Positions 35,661 to 44,992 of a stretch of DNA of 64,000 bases are shown piece by piece; within the stretch, counting starts at the first letter, position 1, and each line of letters starts with the position of its first letter. The notes beneath the pieces are model-generated. The model had not been told where the DNA came from, searched no databases, and was given only the letters and a program-made list of their open reading frames with translations. This DNA is from Paenibacillus sp. FSL R5-0490 (GTDB lineage Bacteria > Bacillota > Bacilli > Bacillales > Cytobacillaceae), in the NCBI RefSeq assembly GCF_001956215.1, contig NZ_MRTQ01000021.1, forward strand, positions 1 to 64,000, written 5' to 3'. Made by a program: the position numbers and the translations under genes.

Positions 35661-37217
35661 ATGAATTTAACAGAGCAGCTGCATGAAACGGCGATTAAGA
35701 TGGGCGATAAGACTGCCTATTATTTTATGGATCAGTCCAGTACGTACGCTGAGCTTGATGGTGCTGTAACCAAATTTGCGGATGGGCTTTCAAAGCTGGG
35801 AGTGAAAAAAGGGGATCATATTGCTCTTTTACTGGGTAATTCACCGCATTTTGTTATCGGCCTGCATGGAGCACTGCGGCTTGGAGCAACTGTTATACCG
35901 ATCAACCCAATTTATACACCTGATGAAATCGGCTACATTGTAAATAATGGTGATGTAAAAGCGGTTGTCACGCTTGATCTATTAGTGCCTTTAATTGAAA
36001 AGATGCATCAGGCGCTTCCAAAGGTAGAGAACTATATTATTTGTGATACACCCCAGGGACAAGCTTCAGAACAGGATCTCTCTGCATTATCTGCTTTTTC
36101 AAAAATGAAATCGTTTACACAATTAATTGCTTTAGGAGATATTGGGTTTAAGGGCCCTGAACTCGAAGAAGATGATACAGCCGTTATCCTGTATACATCC
36201 GGTACGACAGGAAAGCCAAAAGGTGCCATGCTTACACATAAAAACCTCTACAGCAATGCAAAGGATGTAAGCGACTATTTACACATGAATGAGAATGACC
36301 GGGTTATTACTACTCTGCCTATGTTCCATGTTTTCTGTTTAACGGTTGCTCTCAATGCACCTCTGATGAATGGGGCTACCATTTTAATAGATCCAAAATT
36401 CAGCCCGAAAGAGATTTTCAGGCTAGCAAAAAAATATGAACCTACAGTTTTTGCCGGAGTTCCGACCATGTACAATTTCCTTCTTCAGTATGAAGATGGC
36501 AGTCCGGAAGATCTGAAATCATTAAGGCTGTGCATATCAGGCGGTGCTGCCATGCCGGTTGCGCTTCTCCATGGTTTTGAGAAAAAATTCAATGTCATTG
36601 TATCGGAAGGATACGGTCTTTCAGAAGCTTCTCCGGTTACATGCTTCAATCCGCTTGATAAACCGCGTAAAGCAGGCTCGATCGGGCAATCCATTATGAA
36701 CGTTGAGAATAAAGTCGTAAATGAATTGGGAGAGGAAGTTTCTGTTGGCGAAGTTGGTGAATTGATCGTACGCGGGCCAAACGTAATGAAGGGGTACTAC
36801 AAGCTGCCGGAAGAAACCGCGGCCACAATCCGTGACGGCTGGCTTTATACAGGAGACCTTGCAAGAAGGGATGAGGAAGGCTATTTTTATATCGTTGACC
36901 GTAAAAAGGACCTTATTTTAGTCGGCGGCTATAATGTGTATCCGCGGGAAGTGGAAGAGGTGCTCTATAATCACCGGGAGGTCGTAGAAGCTGCTGTATT
37001 GGGCGTGCCTGACCCGAATCTGGGTGAAGCGGTAAAGTGTTATGTAGTAACAAATAACCCCCAGCTGACAGAAGAATTGCTGCTCGCATACTGTGCAGAG
37101 CATCTGGCTAGATATAAAGTGCCATCATCGATCGAATTTTTAGAGGAGCTTCCAAAGAATACAACTGGCAAAATCTTACGAAGGGCATTGAAGAATCAGG
37201 TTCTTCAGGCTAAATAG
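35661..37217 (+). CDS. lcfB: Long-chain acyl-CoA ligase LcfB
   Basis: A 518-aa adenylate-forming enzyme that activates fatty acids with ATP and CoA for beta-oxidation. The P-loop-like [11 protein letters not shown] is at residues 178-188, followed by [13 protein letters not shown] and the hinge [24 protein letters not shown]; the C-terminal catalytic lysine is in [21 protein letters not shown] precedes the ATG. A FadR box lies in the leader, and the next gene is an enoyl-CoA hydratase, which fits a fatty-acid degradation role. Confidence 0.95.
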   Translation: MNLTEQLHETAIKMGDKTAYYFMDQSSTYAELDGAVTKFADGLSKLGVKKGDHIALLLGNSPHFVIGLHGALRLGATVIPINPIYTPDEIGYIVNNGDVKAVVTLDLLVPLIEKMHQALPKVENYIICDTPQGQASEQDLSALSAFSKMKSFTQLIALGDIGFKGPELEEDDTAVILYTSGTTGKPKGAMLTHKNLYSNAKDVSDYLHMNENDRVITTLPMFHVFCLTVALNAPLMNGATILIDPKFSPKEIFRLAKKYEPTVFAGVPTMYNFLLQYEDGSPEDLKSLRLCISGGAAMPVALLHGFEKKFNVIVSEGYGLSEASPVTCFNPLDKPRKAGSIGQSIMNVENKVVNELGEEVSVGEVGELIVRGPNVMKGYYKLPEETAATIRDGWLYTGDLARRDEEGYFYIVDRKKDLILVGGYNVYPREVEEVLYNHREVVEAAVLGVPDPNLGEAVKCYVVTNNPQLTEELLLAYCAEHLARYKVPSSIEFLEELPKNTTGKILRRALKNQVLQAK

Positions 37218-37341
37218 GCTTTAAGGGCAGGCATGGCATGTGTCTGTCCTTTTCTATTCTTCATTTGAATTGCTAAGTTTGAAAGGGTTTTCGCGAAATT
37301 TATCGAATTATTAGGTAGCAAAAGAAAGAGGAGAGATACAT

Positions 37342-38118
37342 ATGAGTTCTATTGCAGTCGAAAAAAAAGGTCATATTGCGGTAGTAACAATTAACCGCCC
37401 TGATGCAATGAATGCTTTTAATTATGAAACTTTGTCGGAGCTCCAGGAATCAGTTGAAAAACTGCGCACCAGTCCTGATGTTCGTGTTGTTATTTTTACA
37501 GGGGCTGGAGAAAAAGCATTCAGCGTCGGAGCGGATCTTAAAGAGCGCAGGACATTATCTGATGAGGAAGTACGCAGGAATGTATATAAAATAGGTGAGG
37601 TATTCTCCCTGGTGGATCAGCTTCCACAGCCTACTATTGCTGCCATAAACGGTTTTGCGTTCGGAGGCGGGATGGAATTGGCACTATCCTGCGACTTCCG
37701 CATTGCAGTTTCCGGCACATCCATGGGACTTACAGAAACAAGCTTAGCCATCATACCGGGTGCAGGAGGCACACAGAGGCTTCCAAGACTGATTGGCCAG
37801 GCTAAAGCCCTTGAGTTAATTTTGACGGCAAAGAGGCTCACCTCTGAAGAAGCGCTTAATTACGGCATCCTTACTAAAGTGACTGAAAAGGATAATTTAT
37901 TAAATGAATGCTTTGAGTTTGCCGGACAAATGCTTAACAACGGGCCAATTGCCCTTCAGCAGGCTAAATTTGCTGTAAAGCATGGCATGGGTGTTGATTT
38001 GCAGACTGGGCTGCAGATTGAAAGGAAGGCATACGAAGTTATTATCCCAACGGAAGATAGAGTTGAAGCTCTTTCAGCTTTTGCCGAAAAAAGAAAACCT
38101 GAGTTTAAAGGGAAATAA
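37342..38118 (+). CDS. Enoyl-CoA hydratase/isomerase family protein
   Basis: A 258-aa crotonase-fold enzyme. The oxyanion-hole sequences AFSVGADLKE and INGFAFGGGMELALSCDFRIA are present, with the catalytic Glu in SLAIIPGAGGTQRLPRLIG. It hydrates enoyl-CoA, probably in fatty-acid or branched-chain degradation. It resembles B. subtilis YhaR, though the location differs. The ribosome site is AGAGGAGAG. No FadR box precedes it, but it could be read through from lcfB. Confidence 0.9.
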   Translation: MSSIAVEKKGHIAVVTINRPDAMNAFNYETLSELQESVEKLRTSPDVRVVIFTGAGEKAFSVGADLKERRTLSDEEVRRNVYKIGEVFSLVDQLPQPTIAAINGFAFGGGMELALSCDFRIAVSGTSMGLTETSLAIIPGAGGTQRLPRLIGQAKALELILTAKRLTSEEALNYGILTKVTEKDNLLNECFEFAGQMLNNGPIALQQAKFAVKHGMGVDLQTGLQIERKAYEVIIPTEDRVEALSAFAEKRKPEFKGK

Positions 38119-38136
38119 AATAAATTAGTAATATGA

Positions 38137-38168
38137 GACACCGCAGAATTTATTGCGGTGTTTTTTTA
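38137..38168 (+). terminator. Terminator after the enoyl-CoA hydratase gene
   Basis: GACACCGCA GAATTTAT TGCGGTGTTTTTTT. Confidence 0.88.
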
Positions 38169-38207
38169 TTAATATAATAAATTTTTTGAAAATTATTAAA
38201 AAATCAC

Positions 38208-38236
38208 TTGAATCGTACAGCTATTGACTATATAAT
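38208..38236 (+). promoter_or_regulatory. Sigma-A promoter of the ABC transporter operon
   Basis: TTGAAT, 17 bases, TATAAT, 72 bp before the first gene. The leader contains three AAAGCAT-like direct repeats (38246-38267). Confidence 0.7.
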
Positions 38237-38308
38237 TTAGTGAATAAAAGCATAAAAGCATAAAAGTGCTGAAGTAAAAAGATAGAGATTAAAGGGGGAT
38301 CAACCAGT

Positions 38309-39319
38309 ATGTTAGAGAGAGTAAAAACATTTAAAGCTATAGCAGCGGCAGGCCTTATAGGAACTTTACTGCTAAGCGGCTGCGGAAGTGATAGTGCAAA
38401 CGGGGAAGCCGGCTCTTCGGATAAAGAAAAGGGAGAGTCAATTAATATAGGAGTTACTCAGATTGTCGAACATCCTTCGTTAGATGCGGCGCTGGAGGGC
38501 TTTAGAAAGGCATTGGAGGATTCAGGCATTAAAGCAAGCTACGATGTCCAGATTGCCCAGGGGGACCAGAATAATAATCAATCCATTGCCAATAATTTTG
38601 CCGGAGATGGAGTGGACCTGATCTTTGCCAACTCTACACCCAGTGCATTAAGTGCACTGAATGCAACGAAGGATATACCAATTGTATTTACTTCAGTAAC
38701 TGATCCAGTGGGTGCGCAATTAGTAAAATCACTGGATGCACCTGAAGGAAATATTACTGGTACAACAGATACACATCCTGATGCGATACCCAGCATGGTT
38801 AAATTTATAGATGAACAATTTGAGGCTGGAACGGTAGGTGTTATTTACAATTCAGGAGAACAAAATTCAGAGGTGCAGATTGATAAGGTGAAGGAAGCAC
38901 TTTCAGGTACAAATATGAAATTGGCCGAAGCTACCGTATCCAATTCTTCTGAAGTGAAACAGGCTGCAGAATCACTTGTCGGAAAAGCAGATGCCATCTA
39001 TATTATTACCGATAATACTGTCGTTTCCGCTTTGGAATCTGTCATTCAGGTTTCAAACGACAATGATATCCCGCTTTTTGTGGGAGAGCTGGATTCTGTT
39101 AAACGCGGGGGATTTGCTGCATACGGATTTGACTATGAAGATATCGGATATGAAGCCGGGGAAATGGCGGCAAAAATTTTAAAAGAAGGCAAGAAGCCAT
39201 CCGAACTGCCTGTCCAATATCCGCAGAACCTAAAGCTGGTAATCAATAAAAAGGCTGCAGAAGAAATGGGCATTGACTTAAAAGATGAATGGAACGGGCT
39301 TGCTGAGTTTGTGGAATAG
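38309..39319 (+). CDS. ABC transporter substrate-binding lipoprotein (TrpX-like)
   Basis: A 336-aa lipoprotein. The lipobox LLSGC lies at the end of a typical signal peptide, then a periplasmic-binding fold of the ABC_sub_bind family (GVTQIVEHPSLDAALEGFRKALE, IFANSTPSALSALNAT, PIVFTSVTDPVGAQLV). This family forms three-gene operons with the next two genes. In streptococci and staphylococci such sets are called TrpXYZ and are linked with tryptophan, but ligand specificity varies and is not shown here. Confidence 0.88.
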   Translation: MLERVKTFKAIAAAGLIGTLLLSGCGSDSANGEAGSSDKEKGESINIGVTQIVEHPSLDAALEGFRKALEDSGIKASYDVQIAQGDQNNNQSIANNFAGDGVDLIFANSTPSALSALNATKDIPIVFTSVTDPVGAQLVKSLDAPEGNITGTTDTHPDAIPSMVKFIDEQFEAGTVGVIYNSGEQNSEVQIDKVKEALSGTNMKLAEATVSNSSEVKQAAESLVGKADAIYIITDNTVVSALESVIQVSNDNDIPLFVGELDSVKRGGFAAYGFDYEDIGYEAGEMAAKILKEGKKPSELPVQYPQNLKLVINKKAAEEMGIDLKDEWNGLAEFVE

Positions 39320-39379
39320 AACCAGCACCAGCACTTAACCACCAATGCTTGCGTTTTTCTAATAGAAAGGAAGATTACT

Positions 39380-40402
39380 ATGCCAACTGCCATCTTTGGC
39401 TCCATTGAAGCAGGTGCTATTTATGCCTTAATGGCGCTGGGCGTTTACCTCTCATTCAGAATTTTGGATTTCCCCGATCTGACGGTGGATGGAAGCTTTG
39501 TAACGGGTGCATCTGTTGCTGCTGTCATGATAACAGGAGGGTACAATCCATTTTTGGCAACAATGGCAGCTATGCTTGCAGGCTTTGCCGCCGGATGTTT
39601 CACTGGGCTGCTTCATACAAAGGGCAAGATAAATGCCCTGCTGTCAGGTATTTTAATGATGATAGCATTATACTCTATAAATCTCAGGATTATGGGTAAG
39701 TCAAATGTTCCTCTGCTGTCTGAGGAAACGGCTATCACAAAGATTACAGCATTCTGGCAGGGACTTGGAATTGATCAGACTATCGGAAGCCTGCTCGGAG
39801 CGCTGGGAATGAATTTTGTTCCTAAGACCTGGGGGATTCTATTGCTTATGCTGGTTTTGGCATTTGCTGTTAAGGCACTGATTGATCTATTTTTAAAGAC
39901 AGATATTGGTTTGGCTATACGGGCGACAGGAGACAATGAGACGATGATCCGCAGCTTTTCTGCTGATACAGACCTCCTGAAGATTGCCGGATTGGGTATT
40001 TCAAACGCACTGGTGGCATTTTCAGGAGCCTTGGTGGCACAGTATAACGGATTCAGTGATGTCGGAATGGGAATCGGGATGATAATCATCGGACTTGCAT
40101 CCGTAATCATCGGGGAAGCAATCTTTGGTGCAAAAACGATTGTCCGGGCAACGCTGGCTGTCATCGGAGGAGCCATCTTATATCGTATTATAGTCACTCT
40201 TGCATTAAGGGTTGAATTCCTTGAAACAGGAGATATGAAGCTAATCACAGCAGTAATCGTGATTGGCGCGCTGATTCTGCCAAAGATTATTCAGCAGCAA
40301 AAAGAAAAGCAGAGAAAGCGGCGGAGATTAGCGGAAGCGAAAAAAACGAATGCTTACGGGAAAAGTGGTGAACATCTTGCTGCAATTAAATCAGATTCAT
40401 AA
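39380..40402 (+). CDS. ABC transporter permease (TrpY-like)
   Basis: A 340-aa polytopic permease of the BPD_transp_2 (LivH-like) family. It starts MPTAIFGSIEAGAIYALMALGVYLSFRILDFPDLTVDGSF and contains the EAA-like loop DIGLAIRATGDNETMIRSFSAD, the conserved contact with the ATPase. AGGAAG precedes the ATG. Its last 26 bases overlap the ATPase gene. Confidence 0.9.
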   Translation: MPTAIFGSIEAGAIYALMALGVYLSFRILDFPDLTVDGSFVTGASVAAVMITGGYNPFLATMAAMLAGFAAGCFTGLLHTKGKINALLSGILMMIALYSINLRIMGKSNVPLLSEETAITKITAFWQGLGIDQTIGSLLGALGMNFVPKTWGILLLMLVLAFAVKALIDLFLKTDIGLAIRATGDNETMIRSFSADTDLLKIAGLGISNALVAFSGALVAQYNGFSDVGMGIGMIIIGLASVIIGEAIFGAKTIVRATLAVIGGAILYRIIVTLALRVEFLETGDMKLITAVIVIGALILPKIIQQQKEKQRKRRRLAEAKKTNAYGKSGEHLAAIKSDS

Positions 40403-41171
40403 AGTGTTTAATGAGGGAACTCCAGACGAAAAAACAGCACTTCAAAGAATTGATCTTCATTTAAAGCCAGGCGACTTCATGACGGTTATCGGCAGTAATG
40501 GAGCGGGAAAATCTACTCTCATGAATATGATCTCAGGCAAATTGATTCCTGATATAGGAGAAGTGCTGGTTGATGGCACTGATGTCACTCTTGTGAAGGA
40601 ACATAAAAGATCCAGGCTGATTGGACGCGTTTTCCAGGATCCGATGGCCGGAACAGCACCTTCCATGACGATAGAGGAAAATCTGGCCATTGCTTATGCG
40701 AGAACTATGGCGCGCGGCCTTCGCAAAGGTGTTTCCAAGAAACGCCGCGACTTTTTCCAGGAAAAGCTGGAAATGCTGCATCTTGGATTGGAAAACAGGC
40801 TTTCAGCAAAAGTCGGACTGCTGTCAGGCGGGGAGAGGCAGGCATTATCCCTGTTGATGGCGACTTTTACAGAGCCTAAAATATTGCTTTTGGACGAACA
40901 TACCGCTGCCTTGGACCCGGCTCGTGCTGAATTGATTACCAGCCTTACGAAAGAGATTGTGGAAACATATAAACTTACAACCTTAATGGTGACCCACAAT
41001 ATGCAGCAGGCGCTTGACCTGGGAAATAGGCTGATCATGATGGACAAAGGCCAGATCATTTTTGAAACAAATGAGGACGAGAAGAAAGACTTGACAGTAG
41101 AAAAACTGCTGGAGGAATTCCAGAAAATCCGTGGAGAGAAAATGAGCAGCGACAAGGCGATTCTTATTTAG
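40377..41171 (+). CDS. ABC transporter ATP-binding protein (TrpZ-like)
   Basis: About 264 aa. Walker A GSNGAGKS, signature LLSGGERQALSLLMA and Walker B KILLLDEHTAALDP are all intact. The start is uncertain: TTG at 40377 gives MLQLNQIHKVFNEGT, the usual N-terminus of relatives, while an ATG at 40350 adds nine residues without a good ribosome site. Either way it overlaps the permease gene. It energises uptake by the preceding lipoprotein and permease. Confidence 0.88.
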   Translation: MLQLNQIHKVFNEGTPDEKTALQRIDLHLKPGDFMTVIGSNGAGKSTLMNMISGKLIPDIGEVLVDGTDVTLVKEHKRSRLIGRVFQDPMAGTAPSMTIEENLAIAYARTMARGLRKGVSKKRRDFFQEKLEMLHLGLENRLSAKVGLLSGGERQALSLLMATFTEPKILLLDEHTAALDPARAELITSLTKEIVETYKLTTLMVTHNMQQALDLGNRLIMMDKGQIIFETNEDEKKDLTVEKLLEEFQKIRGEKMSSDKAILI

Positions 41172-41179
41172 ATGTGTGG

Positions 41180-41212
41180 ACCGGACAAGGTTTTTACCTT
41201 GTTCGGATTTTT
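41180..41212 (+). terminator. Terminator of the ABC transporter operon
   Basis: CCGGACAAGGT / ACCTTGTTCGG followed by ATTTTTTG. Confidence 0.87.
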
Positions 41213-41323
41213 TGTTCAAGCGGCATTATATCCAAAACAATCCGATAACAGTTTCTTCTAATTTTAAGTCTAGTATAGTATAATTTTTAGAACCTTTTAT
41301 TATATTTTTAGGCGGTGAGCATC

Positions 41324-42052
41324 ATGGCAGAACTTGCAGTCGGCAAGCCTTCCGGTGAAGTTAGAAAGGGGGTGCAGGCGGGAATCAGCATCGCGATAGG
41401 ATATGCACCCATTGCTTTAACATTTGGACTGCTTGCCAAAACAACCGGTCTTACAATAGGTGAAACAGTTTTAATGAGTTTGCTCGTATTTGCCGGGGCA
41501 GCACAGTACATATCCCTGAGCCTGCTTACACTTGGGACAGGCATATTTGAAATTGTTTTAACAACTTTTATCGTGAATATCAGGCACTTTTTGATGTCTA
41601 CCTCTCTTAATGAAAAGTGGGAAGATGAACAGGCTGCCAACAAGGTGATTTTGTCTTTTGGGATTACGGATGAAACCTTTTCAGTTGCAGCTGTGCGTGA
41701 AGAAAAGGTAACAAGCGGGTATATGCTTGGGCTCATATCGGTTTCCTATGCAAGCTGGGTCATTTGTTCGGGACTTGGGCATCTTATTGGGGCGAGCCTT
41801 CCGCAAACCTTGCAGGAAAGCATGTCTGTTGCTCTTTATGCCATGTTTGTCGGCCTTCTCGTTCCGTCTATGAAAAAGAGTGCAAAAGTTGTTTTTCTTG
41901 CCGCACTTGCAGCGTGTTTTAACACGATTTTCACTTTGACTAATACGCTATCGACAGGATGGGCAATTGTAACGGCAACGCTTTTATCGGCTGTAATAGT
42001 TGAATGGATTGAAAGTGTAAAAAACGGGAACAGGGGGCAGGAGCATGAGTAG
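41324..42052 (+). CDS. azlC: AzlC-family branched-chain amino-acid exporter subunit
   Basis: A 242-aa membrane protein with about six or seven helices. It carries the AzlC signature GISIAIGYAPIALTFGLLAK and the FAGAAQYISLSLL and NIRHFLMSTSL blocks. AzlCD exports branched-chain amino acids and analogues such as azaleucine. The ATG at 41324 follows GGCGGTGA; the GTG at 41315 is part of that site. It overlaps azlD by eight bases. Confidence 0.9.
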   Translation: MAELAVGKPSGEVRKGVQAGISIAIGYAPIALTFGLLAKTTGLTIGETVLMSLLVFAGAAQYISLSLLTLGTGIFEIVLTTFIVNIRHFLMSTSLNEKWEDEQAANKVILSFGITDETFSVAAVREEKVTSGYMLGLISVSYASWVICSGLGHLIGASLPQTLQESMSVALYAMFVGLLVPSMKKSAKVVFLAALAACFNTIFTLTNTLSTGWAIVTATLLSAVIVEWIESVKNGNRGQEHE

Positions 42053-42350
42053 CCATATTGTGTGGATGATTGTTGGGATGGCAGCAGTTACTTATATCCC
42101 AAGGCTGCTGCCTTTTGTGCTTTTTAAGGGGAAGGAGCTTCCCGTCTTTGTTCAGGGGATATTAAAGAATGTGCCTTATGCGACATTAGGGGCACTCATT
42201 TTTCCGGGTATTCTGTTTATTAATGAAGATATTTGGTTTGGTCTGCTCGGTGCAGCTGCTGCTTTTCTGGCAGCCTTTTTAGGCGCAAATGTAATTGTCG
42301 TTGTGCTGGGATCGATCGCTGTGTTATCTGTATATTCTTTTTTGTTTTAG
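42045..42350 (+). CDS. azlD: AzlD-family exporter subunit
   Basis: 101 aa and three to four membrane helices. The motif VTYIPRLLPFVLFKGKELP and YATLGALIFPGIL are typical of AzlD. It starts within the end of azlC, so the pair is translationally coupled, as usual for this two-subunit exporter. Confidence 0.9.
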   Translation: MSSHIVWMIVGMAAVTYIPRLLPFVLFKGKELPVFVQGILKNVPYATLGALIFPGILFINEDIWFGLLGAAAAFLAAFLGANVIVVVLGSIAVLSVYSFLF

Positions 42351-42373
42351 AAAAGATAATGATGGATGTTCTT

Positions 42374-42403
42374 TAGCCGGTTCCTTCTTGAACCGGCTTT
42401 TTC
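42374..42403 (+). terminator. Terminator after azlCD
   Basis: AGCCGGTTC CTTCTT GAACCGGCTTTTTC. Confidence 0.87.
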
Positions 42404-42513
42404 AATAGAACTGATGGATTAGAAAGAAATGATTGTCCCATCAAATGAGTTCTATTTACAGATTTTTATACTAAACTAAATATAGAAAGGTTGTACCATA
42501 GGAGGGGAATTGA

Positions 42514-43806
42514 ATGGCGCGGAAATTAGGTTTTTATGGGGCTCTGGCCTTTTTCGTATACGGTTTATTTTTTTATTGGTATCTATTCTATTTTGCTGAC
42601 ACCAGTCTGCCCTTTGAGTATGAAGGGTCACGGGCAGATCCGGCAACTTTCCTGAACGGCAGGGAATTGATGCTCAGTGAGGAATATTCTAAAATAAGAA
42701 ACCTGCTGTTTTTTATTTCTACTCCTTTTGAATGGATATTTTATTTATTTATTCTCTTATTTGGCTTTTCAAATGCTTTTAAAAAGTGGGCGGAACAGAC
42801 AGCGCCATATAAATTCCTGCAAACGGCAATCTATTTGATTTGGCTTTCTTTTTTCGCCTTTATTGCCACGATGCCATTAAGCTATATCAGCTTTTCGCTT
42901 TCAAAAACGTATAATATCTCCACTCAGAGCTTTAGTGGGTGGATGAAGGATGAACTCATTGATTTTTGGGTTAATTATGGAATGATGCTTCTTATCGTGT
43001 CTGTTCTTTACTGGCTGATTAATAAGAGCAGGAAAAGATGGTGGCTTTACGCATGGCTATTATCAGTTCCATTTACCTTATTTATGATGTTTCTCCAGCC
43101 GGTTGTCATTGACCCTCTGTATAATGATTTTTATCCTTTAAAAGATAAGGAACTTGAAACGAAAATTCTTGATTTGGCCAATCAGGCTAAAATACCGGCT
43201 GAACATGTCTTTGAGGTCGATATGGCCGAAAAAACGAATGCGCTGAATGCATATGTAACAGGGATCGGCTCAAATTCAAGAATTGTTCTTTGGGACACAA
43301 CTCTGAATAAATTAACTGAAGATCAAATTCTGTTTATAATGGCACATGAAATGGCCCACTACGTGGAGAAGCATATTTACATCGGAATTGGAGGATACTT
43401 GCTGCTTTCTCTGCTGGGGCTGTATTTGACAGCTAAATTAATGGAAAAAGCAGTAGAAAAATGGGGAAGGGCCTTAAAAATCCCTGCAGTAAATGATATA
43501 CGTTCCCTGCCGCTTTTTTTGATGATTCTTTCAATGCTGCTCTTTATTTCAAGCCCTCTATCCAATCTTGTTTCACGGTATCAGGAAACAAGGGCAGACC
43601 GCTATGCCATTGAAATGACAAAGGATTCAAAAGCCGCAATAGAAACATTTCAGGAGCTGACACGTGCCGGTTTAAGCCAGGTAAATCCGCCGCTTCTTGT
43701 GAAAGTATTCCGATATGGGCATCCAACGATGCTTGAGCGCATTTCTATGCTGGAAGAATTTGAAATGGAACAGAGGCAGAAAGAACGGAAGCAGGCAGAG
43801 GAATGA
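42514..43806 (+). CDS. yhfN: M48-family membrane metalloprotease YhfN (CAAX protease/Ste24 type)
   Basis: 430 aa with several membrane segments. The zinc motif HEMAH is at residues 278-282, and the third ligand Glu is in YQETRADRYAIEM. The overall plan (four N-terminal helices, DPLYNDFYPLKDKELE before the catalytic domain) is that of Ste24/HtpX-like peptidases. It matches B. subtilis YhfN. AGGAGGGG precedes the ATG. Confidence 0.92.
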   Translation: MARKLGFYGALAFFVYGLFFYWYLFYFADTSLPFEYEGSRADPATFLNGRELMLSEEYSKIRNLLFFISTPFEWIFYLFILLFGFSNAFKKWAEQTAPYKFLQTAIYLIWLSFFAFIATMPLSYISFSLSKTYNISTQSFSGWMKDELIDFWVNYGMMLLIVSVLYWLINKSRKRWWLYAWLLSVPFTLFMMFLQPVVIDPLYNDFYPLKDKELETKILDLANQAKIPAEHVFEVDMAEKTNALNAYVTGIGSNSRIVLWDTTLNKLTEDQILFIMAHEMAHYVEKHIYIGIGGYLLLSLLGLYLTAKLMEKAVEKWGRALKIPAVNDIRSLPLFLMILSMLLFISSPLSNLVSRYQETRADRYAIEMTKDSKAAIETFQELTRAGLSQVNPPLLVKVFRYGHPTMLERISMLEEFEMEQRQKERKQAEE

Positions 43807-43821
43807 TTTGCTCATTATAAC

Positions 43822-43853
43822 TAAAAAAGCAGGCCAAACGGCTTGCTTTTTTA
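43822..43853. terminator. Bidirectional terminator between yhfN and the S51 peptidase gene
   Basis: AAAAAGCA-GGCC / GGC-TTGCTTTTT between convergent genes. Confidence 0.75.
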
Positions 43854-44495
43854 AATTTCATTTTTATAAATATGTATGTTTCCTTCATCGTCAGCCTGAA
43901 TTTCATTGTGAAAATAGACGCCTGCATCATCGTCAATTCCATAACCGATCGCTGCATTGACTTTTCCTGCCGCTTCCTTGAGATTTTCCCGTTCATTCCA
44001 CTTGGTAAAATGGACACTGATGGCGCAATTCCTGATTAACCCGAGCCCTTTCAAAAAGAGGTGCTGTCTTTTAAGGTTATCAATAGGGGGAATGATGCAA
44101 TGTTCCGGAATGATCAGGGCGCCTGCCGAAAAGCCTGCTACAGGAATACCATTCATGTACATCTTTCTAATGCATTCTCCGGTTTCACTATCCACGATGA
44201 ATTTTCTGTAATTTTCTGTGTCACCGCCTCCAATAATGATGCCGGAACAGGACATTAATTCTTGAAGATAAGATTCTGCTGGGCCAGAGGAAAGCGGGAG
44301 ATAGCAGAAATTCCCGGCTCCATTAGGAACTAAGGCAGAAGTATACTTATTCATATACATCTCCCAGCCATCCCTTTCCAAAAAGAGTATAGCTATTTTG
44401 CCATCCGAGCCGCAGGCAAGCTCTGTAAACATTTTACCTAACCTTTGCCCGAATGGAGGGCTTCCGCCCATTAAAAATAAATGCCTGCTGTTCAT
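43851..44495 (-). CDS. S51-family peptidase-like protein
   Basis: A 214-aa class-I glutamine-amidotransferase-like protein of the peptidase E/cyanophycinase clan. The nucleophile serine lies in VAGFSAGALI, preceded by SGIIIGGGDTENY, the pattern of S51 peptidases. A later H in ISVHFTKW may complete the site. It could cut aspartyl dipeptides or a similar small substrate. AGGAAGGCGGGG precedes the ATG. It stands alone between two terminators. Confidence 0.82.
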   Translation of the reverse strand: MNSRHLFLMGGSPPFGQRLGKMFTELACGSDGKIAILFLERDGWEMYMNKYTSALVPNGAGNFCYLPLSSGPAESYLQELMSCSGIIIGGGDTENYRKFIVDSETGECIRKMYMNGIPVAGFSAGALIIPEHCIIPPIDNLKRQHLFLKGLGLIRNCAISVHFTKWNERENLKEAAGKVNAAIGYGIDDDAGVYFHNEIQADDEGNIHIYKNEI

Positions 44496-44517
44496 TATTC
44501 CCCGCCTTCCTGACTAA

Positions 44518-44545
44518 AAATAAAATACCCCGCTGATTGGCGGGG
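44518..44545 (-). terminator. Terminator after yhzC
   Basis: On the minus strand CCCCGCCAATCAGCGGGG is followed by TATTTTATTTT. Confidence 0.75.
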
Positions 44546-44557
44546 GCAAGCTGCTTT

Positions 44558-44794
44558 TTAAGTGCCAAAACGCTTGGAAAGTTCTTTGTATTGCTTCGAA
44601 AAATGCATAAATGCCGGTTTATTTCCTTCATCAATCGCCGAGTCTACTTTTTTCATCAGCTTTTCTTTTTCATTATTCAGCAGTATCTCGGAAATAAGCA
44701 TATCCAGGTAAAGATCCAATACAAAAGATTCCTTAAGGTTTTTTCGCTTAGATCCACTCGTTTTCATTAAGTCGGTGTATGATTTTTCCTTCAT
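44558..44794 (-). CDS. yhzC: IDEAL-domain protein YhzC
   Basis: 78 aa. The C-terminal half, LYLDMLISEILLNNEKEKLMKKVDSAIDEGNKPAF, is an IDEAL domain, a short helical motif found in Bacillus regulators, including ComK-region proteins. The ATG at 44794 follows AGGGGTGG. The longer frame from 44848 has no ribosome site. It is divergent from comK, as in B. subtilis where yhzC flanks comK. A link to ComK stability or regulation is only a guess from position. Confidence 0.85.
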   Translation of the reverse strand: MKEKSYTDLMKTSGSKRKNLKESFVLDLYLDMLISEILLNNEKEKLMKKVDSAIDEGNKPAFMHFSKQYKELSKRFGT

Positions 44795-44992
44795 GGAAAC
44801 CACCCCTGAGCTTTTTAATATTATATGGAATTGCTTCTGAATATTCAACTAATTTTTTAAATTTTTAGAAAATATTTTCAGAATGTCGAAAATGTGAACA
44901 ATTTCAGAACTATTGAATAAATTAGTAATTTTTAGATAAATTGGTGTTAATATGGAAAAGTGAGCACGAAATAGAAAAGGAGATGAAAATGT

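Noticed and set aside
38237-38308. AAG/TAG triplets resembling a TRAP site before the TrpX-like gene
   Set aside because: Spacing between triplets is mostly 4-5 bases, not 2-3, and GAG is rare. It is more simply an A-rich leader with direct repeats.
44820-44992. ComK boxes for autoregulation upstream of comK
   Set aside because: The region is AT-rich with one AAAATATTTT palindrome, but I could not find two AAAA-N5-TTTT boxes at an accepted spacing.
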